Positions 11,021-20,469 of a DNA stretch of 64,000 bases are shown piece after piece. A program made the translations under genes and the position numbers. Under the pieces are notes generated by a model. That model was not told the DNA's origin. It searched no databases and worked only from the letters and a program-made list of their open reading frames with translations. How positions within the stretch are numbered: the first letter of the stretch is position 1; every line of letters begins with the position of its first letter. Source of the DNA: Candidatus Riesia pediculischaeffi. Its GTDB lineage: Bacteria; Pseudomonadota; Gammaproteobacteria; Enterobacterales; Enterobacteriaceae. The stretch is taken from contig NZ_CP012839.1 of NCBI RefSeq assembly GCF_002073895.1, forward strand, positions 335,852 to 399,851. The letters are read 5' to 3'.

Positions 11021-12672
11021 TCATTTCAAACTTACGATATGATTAATTGTCAATTTAAGATTTTTAATATAGTTACTATCTGCATCGATACAGAAATATC
11101 CTTCTCTCTCTAACTGAAAATGTTGTCCTTTTTTAAAGGATAGTATTTCAGGTTCAACAAATCCCATTTTTAAGATCATAGAATTCTCATTAATTAGCTC
11201 AAGAAAGTTTTCACCTGGATTAGGAACTTTGAATAGATGATCAAACATTCTAAATTCTGCTCGTACTCCATATGTGGCATTTACCCAATGTATTATCTTT
11301 TTCACACGATTAGAACGACTAGAAAATCGACCAAAAGATTCTTTTTCACAATGACAATAGATAATGATTTTTCCTCGATCTTTACATATCCGATCGATCG
11401 TTATCGTACAAGCATGTCTTAGACGGAATTTTTCTCCTAAGATAGAATTACTTAATTCTACGTTTCTTCCTTCAAAAAAATCGAATCTATCTACGTATAG
11501 TTTATTGTTAAATTTAAGAGACTTCTTACCAAACTTCCTATCCTATCTTGTGGATGTTTAAATACATCTAAATCGTATTCTTCGTTATCTCCCATATTTT
11601 CTATGATTAGTTTAATAGGATTTAGAACTCCCATCATTCTTGGTGAAACCTTATTCAAATCTTTTCGAATACAAGATTCTAAAACTTGCATTCTAATAGT
11701 ACTGTTCTGTCTGGTCACTCCGATTTTTTGACAGAACGAACGAATTGATTTAGCAGTATAACCTCTACGGCGTAATCCAGAGATGGTTGGTAATCTAGGA
11801 TCTCTCCAAGATTCTACTATCTTTCGTTCGACCAATATGCTGATCTTCGTCTTTGACATGACCGTATATTCCAAATTTAAACTTGAAAACTCATATTGCC
11901 TTGGTCGATGAGAGATGCTAATATTATCCAGTATCCAATCATATAGTATCCTATTCTCCTGAAACTCTAATGTACATAAAGAATGCGTAATTCCTTCTAT
12001 GGCATCCGAAATGCAATGCGCGAAGTCATATGTAGGATAGATTCTAAATTTCTTATCCTTCGAGATAGGTGAATCATATGTCCCTTTTATACGATACAAT
12101 ACAGGATCCCTGAGAATCATTGATGAAGAATTCATATCTATCTTAGCTCTTAAACAGACCTCACCCTCTTCAAATAATCCACATTTCATTTCTTCAAACA
12201 GATTTAAATTTTCTTCGACCGTACGATTACGATAAGGGCTATTTCTTCCTGAGTGTTTAAAATCCCCCCTATATCTCTTAATCGAACTATGATCCAAATG
12301 ATCGACATACGCTAATTTCTTTTGAATCAATTCGACGGCATACCTATAGAACGTTTCTTGATAATCTGAAGCATACCGTATCTTCCCGTTCCAACTGAAC
12401 CCTAACCAACTGATATCTTCCTTGATAGCGCGAACATATTTTTTTAAAGTTTTTTGATCCATAGGGTTAGTATTATCAATACGTAGATTACATTTGCCAC
12501 GATAATCCTCAGCGATACCAAAATTTAAGCAGATTGATTTAGCATGACCAATATGAAGATATCCATTAGGATACGGTGGGAATCGAGTATGAACCACAAC
12601 ATCTCGATCTTTTCTAATTTCATCTCTTATGATGTTTCTTATAAAATTTTTTGAAGTCAAACTTCTCACCAT
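11021..12672 (-). CDS. glnS: Glutaminyl-tRNA synthetase, interrupted by a 5-bp duplication
   Basis: This class I synthetase charges tRNA-Gln. The N-terminal frame (12672 to 11491) has [12 protein letters not shown], the KMSKS-type VMSKTKIS and the Rossmann catalytic core. It then reads off-frame after HPQD and hits a stop at 11491. The second frame is open without stops from about 11547 to 11021 and carries [29 protein letters not shown] and EREGYFCID, the anticodon-binding barrels. Removing one copy of the tandem 5-mer at 11538-11547 joins the frames into 548 residues, aligning without gaps to E. coli HPNKPEMGSRQVPF at this point (E. coli 554). Enterobacteria have no indirect amidation route, so GlnS should be essential. 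Confidence 0.92.
11538..11547 (+). repeat. 5-bp tandem duplication (CTATC x2) breaking glnS
   Basis: The plus strand reads CTATCCTATC, two exact copies of CTATC (GATAG on the coding strand), inside glnS. Deleting one copy restores the glnS reading frame exactly and gives HPQDRKFGKK. This points to a slipped-strand duplication, or to a local sequence error. Confidence 0.8.
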
Positions 12673-12792
12673 CTTCTTGTAATCTCTCGTTTATTTCGGA
12701 TCAAAACCGCAGTTGACATGTAATAGGGTTATCAATCTCGTTGTGAAACGTCTATTTTTTTGTTATCATATCCGTGAAAAAAGATCGGTTCG

Positions 12793-12820
12793 TTGACATC
12801 ATGACATGTTAAACTTCAAT
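12793..12820 (+). promoter_or_regulatory. Possible sigma-70 promoter of the tRNA cluster
   Basis: A perfect TTGACA at 12793-12798 is followed after 16 nt by TTCAAT (4 of 6 to TATAAT) at 12815-12820, about 40 nt before tRNA-Met. It is in the right place and direction for a three-tRNA transcript. In AT-rich DNA the -10 element is weak evidence. Confidence 0.35.
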
Positions 12821-12859
12821 AACCGATAATTTAGCAATCTCTTATTTTAAAAATGATCA

Positions 12860-12932
12860 GGCTACGTAGCTCAGTTGGTAGAGCACAGCATTCATAACGC
12901 TGAAGTCACAGGTTCAATTCCTGTCGTAGCCA
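12860..12932 (+). tRNA. metT: tRNA-Met(CAT), elongator
   Basis: Full cloverleaf: acceptor GGCTACG/CGTAGCC, D-arm GCTC/GAGC, T-arm ACAGG/CCTGT with TTCAATT loop, anticodon CAT at 12893-12895. It matches E. coli elongator tRNA-Met. The pair closing the anticodon stem is an A-C mismatch. No CCA end is encoded; TGT follows the discriminator A. Confidence 0.95.
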
Positions 12933-12952
12933 TGTTCGACCTCAATTGGTCT

Positions 12953-13035
12953 GCGGGAATGGCGGAATGGGAGACGCACTAGACTTAGGATCTAGCACCA
13001 GTTTGGTCTTGCGAGTTCGAGTCTCGCTTCCCGCA
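12953..13035 (+). tRNA. leuW: tRNA-Leu(TAG)
   Basis: Class II tRNA with acceptor GCGGGAA/TTCCCGC, anticodon stem CTAGA/TCTAG, anticodon TAG at 12986-12988, a variable arm and T-arm GCGAG/CTCGC. It resembles E. coli leuW, which also sits between metT and glnU. CCA is not encoded. The D-loop looks one base shorter than in E. coli. Confidence 0.95.
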
Positions 13036-13040
13036 ATGAA

Positions 13041-13111
13041 TGGGGTATAGCCAAGAGGAAAGGCACCAGGTTTTGATCCTGGCATCCCTGGTTCGAATCC
13101 AGGTGCCCCAG
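13041..13111 (+). tRNA. glnU: tRNA-Gln(TTG)
   Basis: Acceptor TGGGGTA/TGCCCCA, anticodon stem CCAGG/CCTGG, anticodon TTG at 13073-13075, T-arm CCTGG/CCAGG with TTCGAAT loop, discriminator G. It closely matches E. coli glnU. Only 5 nt separate it from tRNA-Leu. No CCA is encoded. It is the substrate of the interrupted GlnS encoded next to it. Confidence 0.95.
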
Positions 13112-13196
13112 AAAGGACCAATCTGACATGATTATTGAGGTTCCATATCTTACTTTACGATAAACTAACTTGCTGTTTTACTTTCCGATCGATATT

Positions 13197-14261
13197 TCAT
13201 ATACACCGCATGTTCAATAAGGATCGTTTGATTCTGTTTATCATAGATAGTTGAGATCGTCTTATCCAAGATCTTGGATCGTAAAATTTCTTATTTGGAT
13301 TAAATTCTCCGAGAGGATTCCCAAGTTGACCCTTTAAGAACTGTTCATTTTCTCCATAGTAATTGAGTACTCCGAGCCAAGTTGCCCACTGAATATCTGT
13401 ATCGATATTCACCTTAACCACTCCATAATCGATCACCTTTCGTATCATCTTCGCAGAACATCCTGATCCTCCATGAAAAACGAAATTGATTCGATCATTT
13501 TTAGCGCTTGAACCTATCTTTTTTTGAGAGATCTCTAATATTCTGGGATCGAGCTGTACATTTCCATCTCGATACACTCCGTGAACATTTCCTATTGAAG
13601 CAGCTATAATGAATTTGTTGCTTATCTTACTTAACTCTTCATAAGCATATAAAACATCTTCAGGACTAGTATATAAGGAACACTTTTTTAAATTTTGATC
13701 TACTTTAACACCATCTTCCTCACCGCCAGTACATCCTAGTTCAATTTCTATGGTCATTCCTATCTTGCTCATTCTTCGAAAATATTCTGAACATATCTGA
13801 ACATTCTCTGATAACGATTCTGATGAAAGATCGATCATATGAGAGGAAAAAAATGGTTTTCCATATTTTTTATGATGTTTTTCACCGAATTCTAATAATT
13901 CATCGATCCATGGTAAATTTTCTTTTGAACAATGATCCGTATGAAGTATCACTGATGCGCCGTAATGTTTTGCCATCTGATGAACATGGTTCGCTCCAGA
14001 TAAAGATCCCAATACAGCAGACCTATGACTATCTAATCTCAATCCCTTCCCAGATATGAATCTAGATCCTTCATAAGAAAACTGTATAATAATTGGAAGA
14101 TTGAACCGAGCAGAACTTTCTAAAGTAGCATTTATTGAATCCGTTCCTATACAATTAATCGCAGGAATAGCAATCTTTTTTCTTTGACAAGTAGAAAAAA
14201 CTCTCTGTACGTCGTTTCCAAGAATTACACCATGATTTAATTTATCGAATATTTCGGACAT
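13197..14261 (-). CDS. fbaA: Fructose-bisphosphate aldolase class II
   Basis: This zinc enzyme cleaves fructose 1,6-bisphosphate into dihydroxyacetone phosphate and glyceraldehyde 3-phosphate. The 354-residue product (E. coli 359) shows HTDHC with the catalytic and zinc ligands near residue 110 and IEIELGCTGGEEDGV. It also shows AASIGNVHGVY, FHGGSGC and VNIDTDIQWATW (phosphate-binding and zinc-ligand segments). It lies 11 nt after pgk, the E. coli pgk-fbaA order. The gene is intact, and no key residue is missing. Confidence 0.97.
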   Translation of the reverse strand: MSEIFDKLNHGVILGNDVQRVFSTCQRKKIAIPAINCIGTDSINATLESSARFNLPIIIQFSYEGSRFISGKGLRLDSHRSAVLGSLSGANHVHQMAKHYGASVILHTDHCSKENLPWIDELLEFGEKHHKKYGKPFFSSHMIDLSSESLSENVQICSEYFRRMSKIGMTIEIELGCTGGEEDGVKVDQNLKKCSLYTSPEDVLYAYEELSKISNKFIIAASIGNVHGVYRDGNVQLDPRILEISQKKIGSSAKNDRINFVFHGGSGCSAKMIRKVIDYGVVKVNIDTDIQWATWLGVLNYYGENEQFLKGQLGNPLGEFNPNKKFYDPRSWIRRSQLSMINRIKRSLLNMRCI

Positions 14262-14272
14262 ACAAGATTCTC

Positions 14273-15450
14273 CTATTGATGATGTGAAAAAAAATGATTT
14301 CTTCTAAACCTAGAAACTATAGGAATTTCTCTTCTCTCTATATATTTCAAAAAAGCTCCTCCCCCAGTGGAAACATAAGAAATTTTATCAAATGCATTGA
14401 ACGTTGAAATAGCTGAGACAGTGTCCCCTCCTCCAGCTAAAGAAAAAGCTTGACTGTTTGCAATAGAATCGATCAATCTTCTGGTACCGTGGGAAAAGTT
14501 TTGAATTTCAAAAATCCCTAAAGGACCGCTCCAAATGATAGTTCTTGCTCGTTTAACCACCTTAGAGATATGGTCAACGGTACGATCCCCTAAATCAACA
14601 ATATACTCGTCATCTTGAATAGATCGGATGGAATGGATCTGTTAAAACATGCTGCTGTTTCAGATATTTCGTTTGATACCTTCACATCTACCGGAAGAAA
14701 TATCTTTGAGTTATTTAATATTCTCTTCGATTCTGAAACTAATTTTTTTTCTACCAGAGATTTTCCAACTTTGATTCCAGAAGCTTCGATTACAGTATTT
14801 GCTACCCCTCCACCTAACACTACTATATCTGCTATCTTAGATAGCTGTTCGATAACGGTCAACTTACTAGAAATCTTCGATCCACCTACTATCGCAACTG
14901 TTGGGGAGACAGGATCGCTTAAGATTTTCGATAAGTTATCTACCTCTTTAGAGAATAGAAAACCAGCGCAAGAGATAGGAGCGTATTCTGCAACCCCATA
15001 CGAAGAAGATTCTTTTCTATGAGATACTCCAAAGGCATCCATCACGAAAATTTCACATAACTTCGCATATCTTTTAGAAAGGGACGGATCATTATTTCTT
15101 TCCCCTTTATTAAAACGAACGTTCTCGAACATACATATCTCACCACTTCTTGGTATAAAATCATCATCAAGATAATTGCGAATCAAATTCACTGGAACGC
15201 CTAGGGTGTCACCTAAGAATTGAGAAACTATCCTTAACGAAAATCGATCTTCATATTTTCCCTCAATGGGTCTTCCAAGATGGGACATCAACATTATGGT
15301 AGATCTCTCGGAGAGAGCATACTTAATGGTCGGCAAGGTAGAAATTATCCTATGGTTTGATATGATCTTTGAAGATCTTATCGGAACATTAAAATCACAT
15401 CGAATAAGCACCTTCTTCATTCTTATATCAACAGATTTAATATGAATCAT
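14273..15450 (-). CDS. pgk: Phosphoglycerate kinase, interrupted by a -1 frameshift
   Basis: The enzyme makes ATP from 1,3-bisphosphoglycerate. The first frame (15450 to 14590) has RCDFNVP, SHLGRP, ENVRFNKGE, VMDAFG and IVGGSKISSKL. It then loses frame after SIPSDLFK. The second frame resumes DDEYIVDLGDRT (about 14612) and contains RTIIWSGPLGIFE, AGGGDT and STGGGAFL, ending at 14273. Adding one base near 14613-14617 (an AAG to AAAG change on the minus strand would do) gives one frame of about 392 residues against 387 in E. coli, aligned through KADEQILDIGD. It is the only copy here of a core glycolytic enzyme, so true loss would be surprising. Confidence 0.92.
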
Positions 15451-15754
15451 CTCATTTTTCTCTCAAAATATTAAACTTTCACGTTGTATTGAACTTTTTC
15501 ACGTACTGTGTTGATCGGACATAAAAGCAGACAACCGACTCTAAAAGATCATTTTACACAATTAATTTCCATAGAAATTTACAGAACGGACTATCGCTTC
15601 TATGATAGAAGATATCCACCTATAAAATGATCAAAGATGATCTTCTAAGTTTCAAGATATTTTAGTAGTTATCTATTAATTTATAAAGATAATATGGAGT
15701 GTATCAAATAACCTTAATCCATTGAACTTTTATATAGAATCTAAGGAGATTTCA
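15451..15754. other. Spacer where E. coli has epd
   Basis: About 300 nt between the pgk start and the tktA stop. E. coli has epd upstream of pgk. I see no erythrose-4-phosphate dehydrogenase fragment or RNA gene here. Confidence 0.5.
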
Positions 15755-17794
15755 TCAGAAATCGGTCCTTCGCATTCGTATTCGTTCATTATCGCTCATG
15801 TTGAACAATTTCTTGGCTTTTTTAACAATGTTAGAAACTGTCAACCCCATATTTTCGAACAGAATATCTCCAGAAGCAGAATACCCAAAAGAGTTAATCC
15901 CTATCACTATTCCGTTTCCCCCGATATATCTATACCAGAAATCTGTACTTCCCGCTTCTATAGCTATCTTATAATGAGTTGAATCGGAAGAAATAACTTT
16001 CTTTTGATAGGAAAATTTCTGTCTATCGAAAACATCAGAGGATGGCATCGATACTACTCTTACCGTATATCCTTCTTTAACTAAAATGTGATAAGACTCT
16101 ACTGCTAACCTCACCTCCGATCCTGTAGCTATTAATATGAGTTCAGGAGAATCACTATTTTTTTTTAATATGTATCCTCCTTTTGAAATCTCCGCAATTT
16201 GTTCATTATCTCTACTTTCTTGAAAAAGAGTTTGTCTGGAAAATATTAAAGCGCTTGGACCATCTTTTCTTTCCACAGCTAATCTCCAAGATACTGCTGA
16301 TTCTACTTGATCACAAGGTCTCCACACGCTGATATTCGGAGTAGTTCTTAAATGAGTTAACTGTTCTATCGGTTGATGAGTTGGACCATCTTCTCCAACA
16401 CCGATGGAATCATGTGTATAGACAAATATGCTTCTGACTTTCATCAACGCAGCCATCCTCACTGCATTTCTAGCGTATTCTACAAAAGTTAAAAAAGTCG
16501 CTCCGTAAGGTATGAATCCACCATAGATAGAAATTCCATTTATGATTGCTGACATTCCAAATTCTCTAGCTCCATAGTGGATATAATTTCCAGAAAAATG
16601 ATGATCAATTGACTTGGATGTGGTAGCTTTTGATAGGTTACTAGGAGTTAAATCGGCTGATCCGCCAAGAAGTTCAGGTAATACTTCGTAAAGTATTTCC
16701 AACGTATTCTTTGATGCTTGTCTTCCAGAAACATCTGAAGGATTTTTTTGAAGAAATTGAACGAAAGAATTCATCTTTTCCTTCCAACGTTCCGGAAGTT
16801 GTTTTTTCATCCTTCTAGTCAGTTCTCGAAAAAGTGTTGGAAACTTTTTTTGATAGGAAGAAAACATTTTGAACCATTTTTTTTGTATTTTTTTTCCTTT
16901 TTTTCTCGCACTAAAAGATCTGTATAAATCCTTCGGTATTTCAAATTCTTTATATTTCCAATTGAACCTTTTTCTCATTTCTACGATAGATTTTTTTCCG
17001 ATAGGAGATCCATGAATCTTTTCTGATCCAGATTTAACAGGTGATCCATATCCGATAATTGTCTTACAAATTATCAAAGAGGGTCGATCACGTACACTCT
17101 TAGCTTCATTTATAGCTAGTTTTATCTTTGATACGTCATGTCCATCGATATCATCAATCACATGCCATTTGTAAGAAGAGAAACGAAGCGCCGTATCGTC
17201 AGTAAACCATGTCTCAATTTTTCCATCTATTGAAATTCCATTACTGTCGTAAAAAACAATCAATTTTCCTAGTTTCCAAGTTCCTGCCAAAGAACAAACT
17301 TCATGAGAAACACCCTCCATAACACATCCATCGCCTACAAAAACATAAGTATAATGATCGATGATTGGGTATTTCGGTTTATTAAATTTCTTTGATAGAA
17401 TCTTTTCAGCAACAGCGAATCCGATGGCATTTGCGAGTCCTTGTCCTAAAGGTCCTGTAGTTGTTTCCACACCGACTGTGGATCCATATTCTGGATGTCC
17501 AGGAGTTTGAGATTGAAATTGACGAAACTTTTTTATTTCTTCGATAGATAGATCATATCCTGTCAAATGTAACAGACTATAAAGAAGCATAGATCCATGA
17601 CCATTAGATAAAACAAACCTATCTCTATTAATCCAATTCGGATCAGATGGATTATGATTGAGATAATTTCCCCAAAGTACGGCGGCAATATCAGCCATTC
17701 CCATTGGTGTCCCGGGATGCCCTGAATTCGCTCTTTGTATGGCATCTACACATAAAAAACGTATAGCCTTAGCGAAAGTTCTATCGTTATTCAT
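15755..17794 (-). CDS. tktA: Transketolase
   Basis: This thiamine-diphosphate enzyme moves two-carbon units in the non-oxidative pentose phosphate pathway, linking glycolysis to ribose and erythrose 4-phosphate. The 679-residue product (E. coli 663) begins [26 protein letters not shown], with the catalytic-site histidine. It has [12 protein letters not shown] and the ThDP motif from [12 protein letters not shown] to DSNG. The pyrimidine-binding domain shows [15 protein letters not shown]. The middle linker (residues 310-350) is unusually lysine-rich. It lies upstream of pgk on the same strand, like the E. coli region. The assignment is secure; tktA versus tktB rests on position. Confidence 0.96.
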   Translation of the reverse strand: MNNDRTFAKAIRFLCVDAIQRANSGHPGTPMGMADIAAVLWGNYLNHNPSDPNWINRDRFVLSNGHGSMLLYSLLHLTGYDLSIEEIKKFRQFQSQTPGHPEYGSTVGVETTTGPLGQGLANAIGFAVAEKILSKKFNKPKYPIIDHYTYVFVGDGCVMEGVSHEVCSLAGTWKLGKLIVFYDSNGISIDGKIETWFTDDTALRFSSYKWHVIDDIDGHDVSKIKLAINEAKSVRDRPSLIICKTIIGYGSPVKSGSEKIHGSPIGKKSIVEMRKRFNWKYKEFEIPKDLYRSFSARKKGKKIQKKWFKMFSSYQKKFPTLFRELTRRMKKQLPERWKEKMNSFVQFLQKNPSDVSGRQASKNTLEILYEVLPELLGGSADLTPSNLSKATTSKSIDHHFSGNYIHYGAREFGMSAIINGISIYGGFIPYGATFLTFVEYARNAVRMAALMKVRSIFVYTHDSIGVGEDGPTHQPIEQLTHLRTTPNISVWRPCDQVESAVSWRLAVERKDGPSALIFSRQTLFQESRDNEQIAEISKGGYILKKNSDSPELILIATGSEVRLAVESYHILVKEGYTVRVVSMPSSDVFDRQKFSYQKKVISSDSTHYKIAIEAGSTDFWYRYIGGNGIVIGINSFGYSASGDILFENMGLTVSNIVKKAKKLFNMSDNERIRMRRTDF

Positions 17795-17877
17795 CTTCGA
17801 TTTATGAACGTTCTGTTAATAGATTAATGAAGGGTAAAAATATGCTCAACATTGTACGACGCTTCTCGATACAATCT

Positions 17878-17950
17878 CGGTGCGGACGGGACTTGAACCC
17901 GTGACCTCCGGCGTGACAGGCCGATATTCTAACCACTGAACTACCGCACC
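17878..17950 (-). tRNA. aspV: tRNA-Asp(GTC)
   Basis: The minus strand folds with acceptor GGTGCGG/CCGCACC, D-arm GTTC/GAAT, anticodon stem TCGGC/GCCGG around loop CTGTCAC, T-arm ACGGG/CCCGT and discriminator G. The GTC anticodon identifies tRNA-Asp. It lies next to dnaQ, as aspV does in E. coli. No CCA is encoded (AGA follows). Confidence 0.95.
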
Positions 17951-17999
17951 AACTATAAATAAATCTTAAAACCTTAAAAATATCAATATGTAAACATAT

Positions 18000-18734
18000 C
18001 TACCTTTGTCTCCACAAAGGTTTTCTTCCTATTTTTTTTTCGATAGAATCTAAAATGAGTTCATGAGAGCAATTCTCCTCTGAATTGGCATATAATACAA
18101 AACTTTTACCTATCCTTTTACTTTCCTCTTGAGATTTATCAAAACGATACTTTTTCTCTTTCATCTTGATTGAAAAATCGAAATGAATCTGTCCTCCTGT
18201 CATCAATTTATATACTTCTGCTAAGATCTTTGCATCGATAAGAGCTCCATGTGAACGTCTTATCGACCTATCTATATGATACCTATCGCATAAGGCATCC
18301 AAGCTGTTCTTTTTTCCTGGAAAAATTTTTCTAGCCATAGATAAACTATCTGTTATCTTACAAATCTCGCTGATCTTACAAAAATTGTATCCTATCTTTA
18401 AAAGCTCATAGTTAATGAAACCGACATCAAATGATGCATTATGAATAATCAGTTCCGTACCATCAATAAAATTAATAAAATCATCCACTATTTCAGAAAA
18501 TAGTGGCTTATCTTTTAAAAAATCATCGCTGATTTTATGTATCTCGAATGCTTTTAAATCGACTGATCTCTGTGGATTAATATAGGTATGGAAAACATTT
18601 CCAGTCAACTCCCTATCTATCATTTCTACAGCGCCAATTTCGATGATATTATGTCCTTCATAAGGATAACCATAAGAATTCATACCGGTAGTTTCTGTAT
18701 CAAGAAATATTTTTCTTTCAATCTTCGCATTCAT
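18000..18734 (-). CDS. dnaQ: DNA polymerase III epsilon subunit, proofreading exonuclease
   Basis: This 3'-5' exonuclease proofreads replication as part of the polymerase III core. The 244-residue product (E. coli 243) has exo I FLDTETTG, exo II HNASFDVGF and exo III HGALIDAKILAEVY, so all five catalytic acid and histidine positions are kept. MTGGQ follows, and a short C-terminal tail would contact the alpha subunit. I chose the ATG at 18734 (MNAKIERKIFLDTETTG), which matches the E. coli start. An in-frame start at 18782 would overlap the divergent rnhA. The gene is divergent from rnhA with 38 nt between starts, the same arrangement as in E. coli. Confidence 0.95.
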   Translation of the reverse strand: MNAKIERKIFLDTETTGMNSYGYPYEGHNIIEIGAVEMIDRELTGNVFHTYINPQRSVDLKAFEIHKISDDFLKDKPLFSEIVDDFINFIDGTELIIHNASFDVGFINYELLKIGYNFCKISEICKITDSLSMARKIFPGKKNSLDALCDRYHIDRSIRRSHGALIDAKILAEVYKLMTGGQIHFDFSIKMKEKKYRFDKSQEESKRIGKSFVLYANSEENCSHELILDSIEKKIGRKPLWRQR

Positions 18735-18772
18735 TGAACATTTACGTCGTGAACATATTTTCAAACAAATTA

Positions 18773-19273
18773 ATGAATTCAAAATCTTCGAAAAGAGAAG
18801 TTCAAATTTTTTCTGATGGTTCTTGTATTAAAAATCCTGGGCCAGGGGGATACGGGACGATACTTAGGTATTATAAGTACGAAAAGATATTAAGTAAAGG
18901 ATATTTTCTTACAACCAACAACAGAATGGAACTGATTGGAGTGATCATTGGTTTAGAATTGCTCAGATACCCTTGTAACGTTATTGTGACTACAGATAGC
19001 AACTATGTGTGTCAAGGAGGGACTAAGTGGATATATCTTTGGAAAAAAAAAAATTGGAAACGTAGCAATGGATTACCCGTTTCGAACATTGATTTATGGA
19101 AAAGGATGGATACAATTGTTAAGAAGCATAAAATTAAATGGAACTTAATTAAAGGTCACTCTGGACATTTAGAAAATACATTCTGTGATAAGTTGGCGAA
19201 AAGAGCTGCAAACAATCCTTCTCAAGAGGATCGAGAATACTTAGAAATATGCCTCAATAAAGAACAGATTTAA
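18773..19273 (+). CDS. rnhA: Ribonuclease HI
   Basis: It degrades the RNA strand of RNA-DNA hybrids. The 166-residue product (E. coli 155) shows FSDGSC (Asp10), NNRMEL (Glu48), TTDSNYV (Asp70), a basic protrusion WKKKNWK, KGHSGH (His124) and CDKLAKRAA (Asp134), so the active site is complete. The ATG at 18773 was chosen. The open frame continues upstream from a TTG at 18734, but that would run into dnaQ. About 12 extra residues at the N- and C-termini differ from E. coli. Confidence 0.94.
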   Translation: MNSKSSKREVQIFSDGSCIKNPGPGGYGTILRYYKYEKILSKGYFLTTNNRMELIGVIIGLELLRYPCNVIVTTDSNYVCQGGTKWIYLWKKKNWKRSNGLPVSNIDLWKRMDTIVKKHKIKWNLIKGHSGHLENTFCDKLAKRAANNPSQEDREYLEICLNKEQI

Positions 19274-19418
19274 AAGTTTAATCTACGATATTTCTACAAG
19301 ATTCGGAGGTATATCAAAAATTTTTTTCAAAACAGATATATATTTTATAGATCATTTAGGTTCTTTTCGTAACAGATAACAGCAACTTCAATACGCCTCC
19401 ATCGTCAAAATTACGAGC

Positions 19419-20200
19419 ATGAGATTATTTTTTATTCGATCTTTTGAAGATAACTATATTTGGATATTAGAAAACAAAAAAACGTGTGTGATCGTCGATC
19501 CAGGACAATCTGAAAAAGTTTGTCATTTCCTACATAAAAGAAAATTTCTTCCGATCGCGCAATCCTTATCACACATCATCATGATGATCATGTTTCTGGA
19601 GTATCACAGATAAAAGAAGAATACCCAAATATCGAAGTATTCGCACCGGAAGAAGTTCGGTCGAAAGAGATAACGTATATCATAAAGAAAGAGCGAAACC
19701 GCATTGATCTTCCATATTTCTCTTTCAATACATTTCATGTGCCTGGACATACTTCTGGACATCTTCTTTATTATGAAAAACCCTATCTGTTTTGTGGAGA
19801 TACATTGTTTTCTGGAGGATGTGGAAAGATTTTTGAGGGAACTACACAGCAGATGTTTCGATCGATCCTCCTCATTAAATCTTTTCCACAGAACACATTA
19901 ATCTGTTGCGCACATGAGTATACGGTTAAAAATTTAAAATTTGCGAAATTGTTACTACCGAACGATAATCATATCAAAAGATATCTCGATCATTCTCAAA
20001 AAAGAGTTTCAAAATTTTTACCAACAGTTCCTTCAACTTTAGAAGTTGAAAAAAAAATCAATATCTTTTTGCGATGTGGCGATGAAAATATAAGAAGATC
20101 ATTGAAAAAAGTTGGTATCGAATGGAGAGGAATAGATTCCTTAAAGACAGGAGAACATGAAACTTTTTCTATACTTAGAAAAATGAGGGATCGTTTTTAG
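19419..20200 (+). CDS. gloB: Hydroxyacylglutathione hydrolase (glyoxalase II), interrupted by a -1 frameshift
   Basis: This metallo-beta-lactamase-fold enzyme hydrolyses S-D-lactoylglutathione in methylglyoxal detoxification. The first frame gives FEDNYIWILENKKTCVIVDPG. It shifts near 19560 just before the metal site. The second frame is open from about 19562 to 20200 and reads ILITHHHDDHVSG, keeping the HxHxDH ligands, then VPGHTSGHLLYY, YLFCGDTLFSGGCG and CCAHEYT. Adding one base at the GCGC-AATC junction gives about 260 residues (E. coli 251). E. coli has the gloB-rnhA-dnaQ neighbourhood too. The metal ligands lie only 5-10 codons beyond the break. Of the five broken genes this is the least essential, so genuine decay is plausible. 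Confidence 0.88.
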
Positions 20201-20469
20201 ATAGATTAAACTGACTGTGACATATTAATTCATTAGAATGCTTAAAAAATATACATAAGATCTTTCAAAATGAAAATTTTTTGGAAAACACACTAAAACA
20301 ATTAACTTGTATATTCTTTGAAATCTTTCTTGAGAATACGATCACATTCTACGTTTATCGTATCAATCTACAAAATCTTGCTAATGTAAGGAACTTCTTC
20401 ATCTATAAGACATTTTTAACCAAAATATCTCGATTAAAAAGATCAATTTGAGAAACGATCAACTAAACT

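Noticed and set aside
11364..11561. Plus-strand open frame across the glnS break
   Set aside because: It lies antisense to a conserved glnS stretch (LYVDRFDF to [11 protein letters not shown]) and has no protein-like features.
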